From: CAZDYP01 sp964509505
GTDB lineage: Bacteria; Chloroflexota; Anaerolineae; JACRMK01
Length of the DNA: 64,000 nucleotides
Assembly (NCBI GenBank): GCA_964509505.1
Contig: CAZDYP010000005.1
Span: 1-64,000, forward strand
Direction of reading: 5' to 3'
Below the pieces are notes generated by a model, which was not told the origin of the DNA, did not search any database, and was given only the letters and a program-made list of their open reading frames with translations. The translations under genes and the position numbers were made by a program. The first letter of the stretch is position 1. Each line of letters opens with the position of its first letter. Of the stretch, positions 24,357-31,655 are shown piece after piece.

Positions 24357-25427
24357 CTACTTGAACAGCTCGGGATGCACTAGCTTCAGCGTCGCTTCCA
24401 AGCCATCCACCACGCGCGGGCCGGGGCGGCTAACGAGGTTATCGTCAATCGGGAAGATTTTGTCGTTCTTGACGGCGCTGATGGCGTTCCAACCAGCGCG
24501 CGCTTTGACGGATTCAATCGTGATACCATACGCGAAGTCGCTCAAGATGATGAGGTCGGGGTTCGCCGCAACGACTTGCTCCGCGCCGACTTGTGCGTAG
24601 GGTGAGCTCGCATTCGCAAAGACGTTGACGCCGCCCGCCAACACGATGAGGTCATGCACAAAGCCGCCAGGTCCGACGGTGAAAGGCTTCGCGGGGTTCG
24701 TCGCGTCCAGCTCCCAATACACTTTGGGCTTGGTGGTCGCCGTAGCGACTTTGGCTTTGAGTCCCTCCAATTTCTTTTGCATGTCGCTGGTCACTTGTTT
24801 GGCTTGCGCGCTCGCGCCCACGAGTTGCCCAACGAGCAGGATGTCGTTCATGATATTTTCGATGGTGGTTTTAGATGAACCAACGACGACTGCCGTCAAC
24901 TTGAGCTCGTCGAATTTCTTAACGACATCGGGGCTGGTGATCGCAGCCACCATGATCACGTCGGCGTTGAGCGCGACGATTTGCTCGTAGTTGGGCTTGA
25001 AGCCGTTGCCTGTCTTGGGCAGCGTCTTCGCTTCGACGGGATAATCGGAGAATGTGTCCACCGCGATGAGCTGTTTGCCGGCGCCGACAGCGAACAGAAT
25101 CTCCGTCACGCTCGGCGCGAGCGAGATGATTTTTTGTGGTTGTTTGGTGATGGTGACTTTGCGTCCCGCGCCATCGGTGATGGTGAGGGGGAAAGCTGCG
25201 GGTGTCGGCGTGGGGGGAACGGGTGTCGCCGTCGGCGCGATAGTGGGCGTGGGTGGAATGGGTGTAGGCGTCGTGGGCGCGCGGGTCGGCGTAGCAACGG
25301 CGGCGGGCGCGGCGGTTGCGGTGGGTTGCGGCGTCGGCGTGGCGGCAGGGCTGCACGCGACGAGCGTGATGAGCAACGCGCACATCAGAAAAAGTAGATT
25401 GGTTAGTTTGTTAGTTGGTTGATACAT
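24357..25427 (-). CDS. btuF: Cobalamin ABC transporter substrate-binding lipoprotein (BtuF-like)
   Basis: Extracytoplasmic binding protein of about 356 residues. Lipoprotein signal with lipobox around LITLVACSPA, a Pro/Thr/Ala linker of about 50 residues, then a helical-backbone class III fold: KIISLAPSVTEILFAVGAG, LIAVDTFSDYP and IVALNADVIMV. The C-terminal lobe ends RPGPRVVDGLEATLKLVHPE. Its place behind a cobalamin riboswitch and next to cobQ and btuC supports corrinoid rather than siderophore binding. ATG 25427 is preceded by AAAGGA and preferred over the ATG six codons upstream. The long Pro-rich tether is unusual for BtuF but common in this genome. Confidence 0.9.
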   Translation of the reverse strand: MYQPTNKLTNLLFLMCALLITLVACSPAATPTPQPTATAAPAAVATPTRAPTTPTPIPPTPTIAPTATPVPPTPTPAAFPLTITDGAGRKVTITKQPQKIISLAPSVTEILFAVGAGKQLIAVDTFSDYPVEAKTLPKTGNGFKPNYEQIVALNADVIMVAAITSPDVVKKFDELKLTAVVVGSSKTTIENIMNDILLVGQLVGASAQAKQVTSDMQKKLEGLKAKVATATTKPKVYWELDATNPAKPFTVGPGGFVHDLIVLAGGVNVFANASSPYAQVGAEQVVAANPDLIILSDFAYGITIESVKARAGWNAISAVKNDKIFPIDDNLVSRPGPRVVDGLEATLKLVHPELFK

Positions 25428-25446
25428 TTGTTCCTTTCGTGGCATC

Positions 25447-25480
25447 AGACCTCATAGGTTTTTGCAAACCTGTGAGGTCT
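25447..25480. repeat. Palindrome, AGACCTCACAGGTT family
   Basis: AGACCTCATAGGTTT (25447-25461) pairs with AAACCTGTGAGGTCT (25466-25480) with a single G-T wobble. It lies in the 5' UTR of btuF. A related hairpin closes the glnA transcript at 31613-31650. Confidence 0.75.
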
Positions 25481-25497
25481 CGTTGATTGATAACTCT

Positions 25498-25608
25498 AGG
25501 ACTTACGCTTAGGGTCATTGCGAGGCGTCGTTTGCCGAAGCAATCCCCCCAGTAGTGCGGGGAGATTGCTTCGTTCCGCTCGCAATGACGGTCAGAAGCG
25601 TAAGTCCT
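25498..25608. repeat. 111-bp nested palindrome (MITE-like), TCATTGCGAG family
   Basis: Perfect 13-bp terminal inverted repeats AGGACTTACGCTT (25498-25510) and AAGCGTAAGTCCT (25596-25608) enclose GTCATTGCGAG/CTCGCAATGAC (25514-25524, 25579-25589) and GAAGCAATC/GATTGCTTC (25537-25545, 25564-25572). It is inserted in the btuF leader between the riboswitch terminator and the gene. It contains no coding frame; related to the element at 222-302. Confidence 0.85.
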
Positions 25609-25610
25609 GT

Positions 25611-25645
25611 CATAACAAAAAACCCCTTGTCGGCGTGACAAGGGG
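25611..25645 (-). terminator. Expression-platform terminator of the cobalamin riboswitch
   Basis: On the minus strand CCCCTTGTC (complement of 25637-25645), loop ACGCC, GACAAGGGG (complement of 25623-25631) and then TTTTTTGTT. Its position directly downstream of the aptamer fits transcription termination when cobalamin is bound. Confidence 0.85.
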
Positions 25646-25649
25646 CAAA

Positions 25650-25915
25650 TTAGGATGAATCGAAGCTCATACGTTCCCGCCCCCTTTCTCGCGAAGGTGC
25701 AAGTCGGACACAGAGACAGGTGATCTGGCTTGGTCAGCAGTCAGTAGGCAGTAATTAGTAGCCAAATAACATTGTCTGGCTACTGATTACTGATTCCTGA
25801 CTCCTGATTTCACAGTTGCGGGACAGCGGTGGATTTGCACCACCCTTCCCCTGCTTAACCCTGACTTGAATAAAAGGACAGGGCTTCTCTGCGAACACGC
25901 TATGCCGTTGTATGC
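25650..25915 (-). ncRNA. Cobalamin riboswitch
   Basis: On the minus strand the core reads GGTGCAAATCCACCGCTG then TCCCGCAACTGTGA (complement of about 25812-25843), which is the conserved cobalamin aptamer centre. The B12 box appears as AAGCCAGATCACCTGTC (complement of about 25715-25731). Between them a 75-base arm is made of repeat-like sequence that folds back on itself (CAGTAATCAGTAGCCA against TGGCTACTAATTACTG). It controls btuF-cobQ-btuC. Recognised by motifs, not by a covariance model. Confidence 0.9.
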
Positions 25916-25918
25916 GCG

Positions 25919-25946
25919 ATTATACGCGCAGGTGACACGAAGACAA
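25919..25946 (-). promoter_or_regulatory. Promoter of the cobalamin riboswitch transcript
   Basis: Minus strand TTGTCT (complement of 25941-25946), 16-base spacer, TATAAT (complement of 25919-25924) inside GCGCGTATAATCGCGC, a 16-base string also found at the cobT promoter. Confidence 0.55.
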
Positions 25947-25953
25947 AATCAGT

Positions 25954-26493
25954 CTAACCTTTGAGGCGCATGGGCAAGCCCGCGACCATGAAGATCACCT
26001 CGTCAGCCGCTTGCGCGAGCTGTTGATTCACGCGCCCCAACAAGTCGCGGTAGATGCGTCCTAACGGATAGGGCGGCACCAATCCCAACCCCACTTCATT
26101 TGAGACGAGGATGAGCGTGTAATCGCTCACACGCCACGCGTCGAGCAGTGCGCTGCTTTCGGCGTGCGCGTGCGCTTCGGCTTGTTCCGTCGTCACGGCG
26201 TCGCTCAATGCCAGCAACACATTGGATAGCCACAACGTCACACAATCCACGATGACTACATCACACACGAGCTGGCGCATCGCCTCGCCCAACTGTATGG
26301 CGCGTTCAAGCGTCTGCCACGTGGCAGGACGCGCGGCGCGGTGCCTGCCAATGCGCTCGCGCATTTCGTCATCGTCGGCTGTCGCAGTGGCAACGTAAAT
26401 CACGCGCCCACCGAGTTGTGTGGCGCGATCTTGCGCGTATTGAGTTTTACCGCTTCGCGCGCCGCCCAACACCACGATCATTTTTTTGCTCAC
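25954..26493 (-). CDS. cobU: Adenosylcobinamide kinase / adenosylcobinamide-phosphate guanylyltransferase
   Basis: Bifunctional enzyme of 179 residues that phosphorylates adenosylcobinamide and transfers GMP to give adenosyl-GDP-cobinamide. P-loop GGARSGKTQYAQ at 9-20, IGRHRAARPATWQTLE, the DCVTLWLSN motif and VSNEVGLGLVPPYPLGRIYR are all family signatures. It is last in the cobT-cobS-cbiZ-cbiB-cobU block and ends just before the promoter of the riboswitch-controlled block. Confidence 0.95.
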   Translation of the reverse strand: MSKKMIVVLGGARSGKTQYAQDRATQLGGRVIYVATATADDDEMRERIGRHRAARPATWQTLERAIQLGEAMRQLVCDVVIVDCVTLWLSNVLLALSDAVTTEQAEAHAHAESSALLDAWRVSDYTLILVSNEVGLGLVPPYPLGRIYRDLLGRVNQQLAQAADEVIFMVAGLPMRLKG

Positions 26494-26512
26494 GCTTACG
26501 TCTCCTCTCGCC

Positions 26513-27433
26513 TCAGCGCACTATCAACACCAAGCCCAATAGCCATACGAGACACGCCGCGCCCATGATGCGCAAACTCCGCGCAATCGTATCGGCGTTC
26601 AATGGCGCAGCGCCATCGCCTAGCGTGTAGTGTCCGACCTTGCTGAGCGTCGCGTCGAGCGCGCCTGCCATCGCGCTCATGGGCCAACCGGCATTGGGCG
26701 AGGCTGTGCGCGCATGGTCGCGCCACAGCACACGCCACGCTTGTTTCGCATCGCTTTGGGTCAATACGGCGCTTAATACCAATAACAGCGCCGCGAGTCG
26801 CGCTGGCACAAGGTTGAGCGCGTCGTCCAAGCGCGCCGCAAACTTACCAAGGTACTCGCGTCGCGCATCACGGTATCCCCATAGCGCATCGGCAGTGTTG
26901 ACGAAGCGATACGCCAACGCGCCGGGCAAACCGCACAACGCAAAGTAAAACAAGGGCGCCACAATGCCATCGCCGAAATTTTCCGCAACCGATTCAATCG
27001 TCGCCGCGGCGACTAATGATTCGTCAAGGTTCGTCGTGTCGCGGCTGACGAGATGCCAACTGAGCAGACGACGCGCCTCAATCAAGTTGCTTGCTTGCAA
27101 CGCGCCTTGCACGGCGTGCGCTGCTTGCGCCAACGCTTTAATGGCGAAGGTGGTCTTCAAGAGCCACGCACTGCCGACGAGATACACGACGCGATGTGTC
27201 ATGGCTAAGAGCGCATTCACGCCCCACGCCAGTAACACAACCACAACCAATCCAATCAGCACTATCAACAGTCCATACACGAACATTGTGAATGGGCGTG
27301 CGTTGGGCGCATGGCGTTCGCCCCACTGCAGCCAGCGTCCCATCCACACGACGGGATGCAACGCCGAAGGTGGCTCGCCCCACAACAGGTCGAGCGCCGC
27401 TGCGAGCAACAGAATCAAAACCGCATCACTCAC
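26513..27433 (-). CDS. cbiB: Adenosylcobinamide-phosphate synthase (CbiB/CobD)
   Basis: Membrane protein of about 306 residues that attaches aminopropanol (phosphate) to cobyric acid to form cobinamide (phosphate). LLWGEPPSALHPVVWMGRWL near the N-terminus, LVSRDTTNLDESLVAAATIE, SVAENFGDGIVAPLFYFALC and NAGWPMSAMAGAL are conserved. Several hydrophobic helices fit its membrane location. GTG 27433 overlaps the cbiZ stop (GTGA), implying coupled translation; I preferred it to a start 18 codons further upstream inside cbiZ. Confidence 0.93.
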   Translation of the reverse strand: MSDAVLILLLAAALDLLWGEPPSALHPVVWMGRWLQWGERHAPNARPFTMFVYGLLIVLIGLVVVVLLAWGVNALLAMTHRVVYLVGSAWLLKTTFAIKALAQAAHAVQGALQASNLIEARRLLSWHLVSRDTTNLDESLVAAATIESVAENFGDGIVAPLFYFALCGLPGALAYRFVNTADALWGYRDARREYLGKFAARLDDALNLVPARLAALLLVLSAVLTQSDAKQAWRVLWRDHARTASPNAGWPMSAMAGALDATLSKVGHYTLGDGAAPLNADTIARSLRIMGAACLVWLLGLVLIVR

Positions 27434-28077
27434 TGGATAGTCAGTCCTGCTTGTGTTACCGCGCGCACCGTACGCCCAATCAGCCAATCCAGCTCAGTTG
27501 CGGCGCCTGCATAACGCAATGGCTCACCGCGCCCTGTGCAGGCGATGACTATCGCATCGGTGGAGGTGCCTGTGGCGAGCTGCCCCTCGTGGGTGCGGAC
27601 GTTATGCTCAAACAGCGCGAGTGTTTTAGCTTCAGTGGCAATCAACAACGCATTGACGCGCGCGCTCGCCATGAGGTTGCCATCAATCAAGATGATGGTG
27701 TTGATGGTGCCAACAGCCAAGAGCGCAGGTATGCTGATGCCCGCAGTGGTCGCATTGCTGAGTCCCAACGTTTGTACCACGGCCACAGTCAATGCGTTTG
27801 AGTGTTCAACCGCGCAACGGGCACGCTCCAATTTCACGGCGGTCATCAACCCGACAAAATGTGTAGTGATACCTAGCGTCAAGGCGGCAGCGCGCAACTC
27901 ATCGGCGGGATTCTTTGAGCTGTAATGCTTGTGTACATGCCAGTTGAGAATGTGGTGTGTCGTGTCGAGCTCCGCACCCACTACGGCTGAACTGAGTACG
28001 GTCAATGGAGTGACACTGGCAATATGCAACGCCTGCTCAGTCACGGCGATGGAGATACCTGTGATGGGAATGCGCAT
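27430..28077 (-). CDS. cbiZ: Adenosylcobinamide amidohydrolase (CbiZ)
   Basis: Cobamide-remodelling enzyme of 215 residues that cleaves the aminopropanol arm of adenosylcobinamide or of foreign cobamides to adenosylcobyric acid. The CbiZ family is recognisable from HILNWHVHKHY, LRAAALTLGITTHFVGLMTA, AGTINTIILID-type segments (here VGTINTIILIDG) and TGTSTDAIVIAC. With CbiB, CobU, CobT and CobS beside it, this gives a salvage route: import, trimming, re-attachment of the arm and loading of a preferred lower ligand. Confidence 0.9.
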   Translation of the reverse strand: MRIPITGISIAVTEQALHIASVTPLTVLSSAVVGAELDTTHHILNWHVHKHYSSKNPADELRAAALTLGITTHFVGLMTAVKLERARCAVEHSNALTVAVVQTLGLSNATTAGISIPALLAVGTINTIILIDGNLMASARVNALLIATEAKTLALFEHNVRTHEGQLATGTSTDAIVIACTGRGEPLRYAGAATELDWLIGRTVRAVTQAGLTIQ

Positions 28078-28084
28078 GATGCTC

Positions 28085-28846
28085 TCAAAGTTTCAACGTA
28101 AATGTGGCGAGCACAATCGCTTCGCTAATTTCGGTGAGCGCGCCATAGACATCGCCCGTTAGGCCTGGTAAGCGCGCCAACGCGAAGCGCACGACGAGCC
28201 ACACGCCGATGGGCGCGAGCAGCAACGCGGTCAAGCCCAACGTGAACGTAGGCAAACCGGCGAGCGGGCGCACGAGCGCCATGAACACCAAAGCGCAGAT
28301 GGTGCCAAAGACGACGTGGCTGCGCCGCACGTTGGCGTGCAAGGTTTGTCCCAAGCCCTCGGCGCGACCATAGGGATAGCGGAGAATGCACACACTTAAC
28401 AGCCAACGCGCCAGCATGGGTGATAACCACAGGGCGCTCGCCCAATGGGTGAGAGGTTGCGTGAGGAGTGCATGCAATGCGGCGTATTTCGTGATGAGCA
28501 ACCATACAGCGCCCAAGATACCCCATGCGCCGACATGCACGTCTTTCATGATGCGAAGTCGTTCGGTCATGTCACGATGGGACAGCAAGCCATCGCACGC
28601 ATCCATCAGTCCATCGAGATGCAACCCCCCTGTGAGCAACACCCAAGCCAGCAGCAGCAGCGCGGCGACGACTTCGCGCGCGAAGAGCGCGTTCATCAGC
28701 GAGCCAATGCCGATGAGGAGCAAGCCCAACAAGCAACCGACGAAAGGATAGAACATGACGCTTGCGCCGAGCTGCGCGGGCGAAACATTTTTGCGAATGG
28801 GAATCGGAATCGTCGTGAGGAATTGAAGCGCGGCAAGCAGGCTCAT
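28085..28846 (-). CDS. cobS: Adenosylcobinamide-GDP ribazoletransferase (cobalamin synthase)
   Basis: Integral membrane enzyme of about 253 residues that joins adenosyl-GDP-cobinamide with alpha-ribazole (phosphate). The start SLLAALQFLTTIPIP, the acidic active-site stretch GGLHLDGLMDACDGLLSHR and RMGAWG-like KDVHVGAWGILG are family hallmarks. ATG 28846 lies ten bases after the cobT stop with AAGGCG in front; a GTG ten codons upstream, inside cobT, is the alternative. Several hydrophobic helices follow the catalytic segment. Confidence 0.93.
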   Translation of the reverse strand: MSLLAALQFLTTIPIPIRKNVSPAQLGASVMFYPFVGCLLGLLLIGIGSLMNALFAREVVAALLLLAWVLLTGGLHLDGLMDACDGLLSHRDMTERLRIMKDVHVGAWGILGAVWLLITKYAALHALLTQPLTHWASALWLSPMLARWLLSVCILRYPYGRAEGLGQTLHANVRRSHVVFGTICALVFMALVRPLAGLPTFTLGLTALLLAPIGVWLVVRFALARLPGLTGDVYGALTEISEAIVLATFTLKL

Positions 28847-28856
28847 CAGCGCCTTT

Positions 28857-29954
28857 TCAAATTTTTTCAGAGACACCTGCTTCTGCGAATGTCGCCATCT
28901 CGTTCAGTGTGCGACAGGCGGCTTCCAACACTGGCATGGCGAGCGCGGCGCCTGTGCCTTCGCCAAGACGCAGCTGCAAGTCGAAGAGCGGTTTCAGTTC
29001 CAACTGGGTGAGTGTAATGGCATGACCACGCTCGACGGATTGGTGTGAGGCAATGAAGTAATCCTTGACCCGCGGCGCCATGGTCGCCGCAAGCAAAGCC
29101 GCCGCGCCTGTGATGAACCCATCCAACACGATGGGCAGCCGTCGTGCTGCCGCGCCCAGCATAACGCCCACCAAGCCGCCTATTTCGCAGCCGCCAACTT
29201 TCTGTAACACATCCAGCGCATGTGCGCTGTCGCCTGTGAACGGATGGGGGGGCTGCTCTAGGCTGCGTAAGCCATGGAGCTCGAGCGCTTGTTCGATGAC
29301 ATGTATTTTGTGTGCAAGTCCTGCGTCATCCAAGCCTGTGCCTCGGCCCGTCACTTCCGCAACGGGGCGTCCCGTAAGCGCGGTGACGATGGCGCTCGAG
29401 GGTGTGGTGTTGCCAATGCCCATTTCGCCGACGCCGATGAGGTCAAGTCCCTTGTCAATTTCGGCGTTGATAATTTCAATGCCAGCGACGATGGCGCGCA
29501 TGGCTTCGTCGTAGGTGAGGGCAGGACCGCGCGCTAAATTGTGTGTGCCATGTTTGATTTTGCGGACGAGTAGTTCGCGGTGAGCTGGCAAATCACTAGC
29601 GACGCCCATATCTACGACGATGACCCGCGCTCCAACCTGTCGCGCCAGCACATTGATGGCTGCGCCACCCTCCAAAAAGTTAGCGACCATTTGCGCGGTA
29701 ACCGCGCTCGGATACGCGCTGACCCCTTCCGCCGTCACGCCATGATCACCCGCCATCACGATAATCGCCTTGCGCGTCAAATGGGGACGGGCGTGACGTG
29801 TGATCCCCGCGAGTTGGATGGCCAGCGTTTCGAGGCGTCCAAGACTGCCTTGCGGTTTGGTCAATTGGTCTTGGCGTGTTTGCGCCTGTTGCATTGCCGT
29901 TGCGTCGAGTGGCGCGATGGCGTTGAGCGTGGATTGAACGAAAGCAGGTAACAT
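28857..29954 (-). CDS. cobT: Nicotinate-nucleotide-dimethylbenzimidazole phosphoribosyltransferase
   Basis: Soluble enzyme of 365 residues that makes alpha-ribazole phosphate from 5,6-dimethylbenzimidazole and nicotinate mononucleotide, activating the lower ligand of cobalamin. KPQGSLGRLETLA, MAGDHGVTAEGVSAYP, NFLEGGAAINVLAR and GEMGIGNTTPSSAI (with the conserved Glu region) are typical. It is first in the minus-strand block. The promoter -10 box ends only about 12 bases before the ATG, so the mRNA would be nearly leaderless; there is no room for a riboswitch here. Confidence 0.95.
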   Translation of the reverse strand: MLPAFVQSTLNAIAPLDATAMQQAQTRQDQLTKPQGSLGRLETLAIQLAGITRHARPHLTRKAIIVMAGDHGVTAEGVSAYPSAVTAQMVANFLEGGAAINVLARQVGARVIVVDMGVASDLPAHRELLVRKIKHGTHNLARGPALTYDEAMRAIVAGIEIINAEIDKGLDLIGVGEMGIGNTTPSSAIVTALTGRPVAEVTGRGTGLDDAGLAHKIHVIEQALELHGLRSLEQPPHPFTGDSAHALDVLQKVGGCEIGGLVGVMLGAAARRLPIVLDGFITGAAALLAATMAPRVKDYFIASHQSVERGHAITLTQLELKPLFDLQLRLGEGTGAALAMPVLEAACRTLNEMATFAEAGVSEKI

Positions 29955-29965
29955 AAGCGGGCGCG

Positions 29966-29993
29966 ATTATACGCGCGGGCGCTGTGAGCGCAA
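29966..29993 (-). promoter_or_regulatory. Promoter of the cobT block, nearly leaderless
   Basis: Minus strand TTGCGC (complement of 29988-29993), 16-base spacer, TATAAT (complement of 29966-29971) inside GCGCGTATAATCGCGC. Expected transcript start is within about 5 bases of the cobT ATG at 29954. Confidence 0.5.
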
Positions 29994-30031
29994 AATGATT
30001 TCAGCAGGGCGCCGAAGTCGGACGCGCTGCT

Positions 30032-30059
30032 TTGACAACTCTCCACATTCGCTTATAAT
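30032..30059 (+). promoter_or_regulatory. Consensus sigma70 promoter of glnA
   Basis: TTGACA (30032-30037), 16-base spacer, TATAAT (30054-30059): both hexamers are perfect. It gives a leader of about 90 nt that contains a terminator-like hairpin. Confidence 0.8.
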
Positions 30060-30094
30060 TGCATCATCACAATTTCACAATCAAGTCCCAGAAG

Positions 30095-30127
30095 CCTCCG
30101 AACAAAATCATTCGGGGGTTTTTTCTT
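30095..30127 (+). terminator. Terminator-like hairpin in the glnA leader (possible attenuator)
   Basis: CCTCCGAA (30095-30102), loop CAAAATCA, TTCGGGGG (30111-30118), then TTTTTTCTTT. It lies after the consensus promoter and before the glnA ribosome binding site, so it would stop transcription unless regulated. Confidence 0.6.
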
Positions 30128-30157
30128 TATGGGTCTGATTGGCAGAAGGAGATTTTC

Positions 30158-31588
30158 ATGAGCACAGAGTTGCGCCACTTCTTAGAGATTCCCTACGACG
30201 AACTCGAAGACAAGAATCTCGTGTTGAAAGAGAAGCGTTTGGCGCGCACACCGTTGTCGCAGCTCCAAGAGGAGCGGATGCGTGAGCTGACCGATGAGAA
30301 ACGCGTCAAAGCCGTGACCGTTTGCTTCACCGACCTCGAAGGGCGATTGCACATGCTGGATTATGACAAAAAGTTTTTGTTGAAGTCGGCGAACAACCTC
30401 ACGTTCGACGGCTCATCAGTGCGGGGGTTCACTGCCCAGCGCGAATCTGACTTGCGTTTGGGCATTGACTGGTCAGCCTTCTATTGGGCGCCTGCCGACC
30501 TCTTCGGACCTGGCAAGGTGATCGTCTTTGGCGAAGTGTTGGAGCGCGACGGTTCGCCGTTCCATTCGGACATGCGCTTGAAGCTCAAGGCTTATACCGA
30601 GTCGCTCCATCAGAAGGAGGGTTTGACCTGCTACGCGGCGAACGAAATCGAAGGCATTCTGATGAAGGGGCGTGACGCCGAGCGTCGCTATCACGAAACG
30701 GGCGGCTTCGAGTTCACGGGCATCGGCGGCTACTATCACTCGTTGCCCGGCGACCCGCTGCGCCAATTCATTGATACGGCGGCGGAAGCGCAGCGCGCGA
30801 TGGGCTTTGCCAACGAGAAGGATCATCCCGAAGTCGCGCCCTCGCAGTTCGAGATGAACTACAGCTATTCCGAAGCGATGATTGCCGCCGACCAGATTCA
30901 ATTGTATAAGCTCATCTGTCGTCAGGTTGCCTACTTGCGCGATATGACCGTGAGCTTCTTGCCCAAGCCGGTGACGGGCGTGAATGGCAACGGCATGCAC
31001 GCCAACGTGTCTGTCGCTAAAGGCGACAAAAACATGTTCTACGATGCGAAAGGCGAAGAAAGCCTCTCGACCTTTGCATGGAATTTCGTGGATCGTATTT
31101 TGACCAACGCGCTTGACATCTGCTTGATTCTCAATTCGAGCGTGAATGCCTATCGGCGGCTTGACCCACACTTTGAAGCGCCGAATCAAATCAAAGCCTC
31201 GCCCATTGACCGCGGCTCGATGGTGCGTATTCCGATTGGCAACGAGCGTTCCGCGCGCGTCGAAGTGCGCTCGATTGCACCCGACGCGAATCCGTATTTG
31301 GCGATTTACGCCATCTTCAAAGCGGGCTTGGAAGGAACCAGGTCCGATGCAAAAGATTTACGCACGGCCTTGCGCTACCTGCCTGACAACATCTACGATG
31401 CCATCAGCCATTTCCGCCACAGCGCGTTTGCCAAGGAGTTACTAGGCGAGTTGGCGCACGAAAAATTTGCCGACCTCAAACAAGCGTCGGCAGATCGCTG
31501 TCCGCGGTTGCTTGGCTCAATCATCAAAATGGGCGAGGTGCAGTTCCACCATGAAGTGACGAATCAGTATTTGTGGAATCAATTCTAA
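30158..31588 (+). CDS. glnA: Glutamine synthetase (type I-like)
   Basis: ATP-dependent ammonia assimilation enzyme, 476 residues. Landmarks: TFDGSSVRGF, ANEIEGIL (metal-binding Glu pair), HPEVAPSQFEMNYSYSEAMI, NGNGMHANVS (catalytic His), and NERSARVEVRSIAPDANPYL with the substrate-binding Arg. Several positions differ from the common consensus (GSGMH to GNGMH, GQxE to SQFE, EFF to EGI), so it belongs to a divergent branch. ATG 30158 follows AGAAGGAGA; the longer open frame upstream crosses the leader hairpin. Control is probably through that hairpin. Confidence 0.9.
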   Translation: MSTELRHFLEIPYDELEDKNLVLKEKRLARTPLSQLQEERMRELTDEKRVKAVTVCFTDLEGRLHMLDYDKKFLLKSANNLTFDGSSVRGFTAQRESDLRLGIDWSAFYWAPADLFGPGKVIVFGEVLERDGSPFHSDMRLKLKAYTESLHQKEGLTCYAANEIEGILMKGRDAERRYHETGGFEFTGIGGYYHSLPGDPLRQFIDTAAEAQRAMGFANEKDHPEVAPSQFEMNYSYSEAMIAADQIQLYKLICRQVAYLRDMTVSFLPKPVTGVNGNGMHANVSVAKGDKNMFYDAKGEESLSTFAWNFVDRILTNALDICLILNSSVNAYRRLDPHFEAPNQIKASPIDRGSMVRIPIGNERSARVEVRSIAPDANPYLAIYAIFKAGLEGTRSDAKDLRTALRYLPDNIYDAISHFRHSAFAKELLGELAHEKFADLKQASADRCPRLLGSIIKMGEVQFHHEVTNQYLWNQF

Positions 31589-31612
31589 TTCGTGGTCGGT
31601 CATTAAGACTTG

Positions 31613-31655
31613 AAAGACCTGACAGGTTGTTGGAACCCTGTCAGGTCTTTCTGTG
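31613..31655 (+). terminator. Terminator of glnA formed by a repeat-family hairpin
   Basis: AAAGACCTGACAGG (31613-31626) pairs perfectly over 14 bp with CCTGTCAGGTCTTT (31637-31650), followed by CTGTGTT. It is of the same sequence family as the palindrome at 25447-25480 and seems to have been adopted as terminator. Confidence 0.7.
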
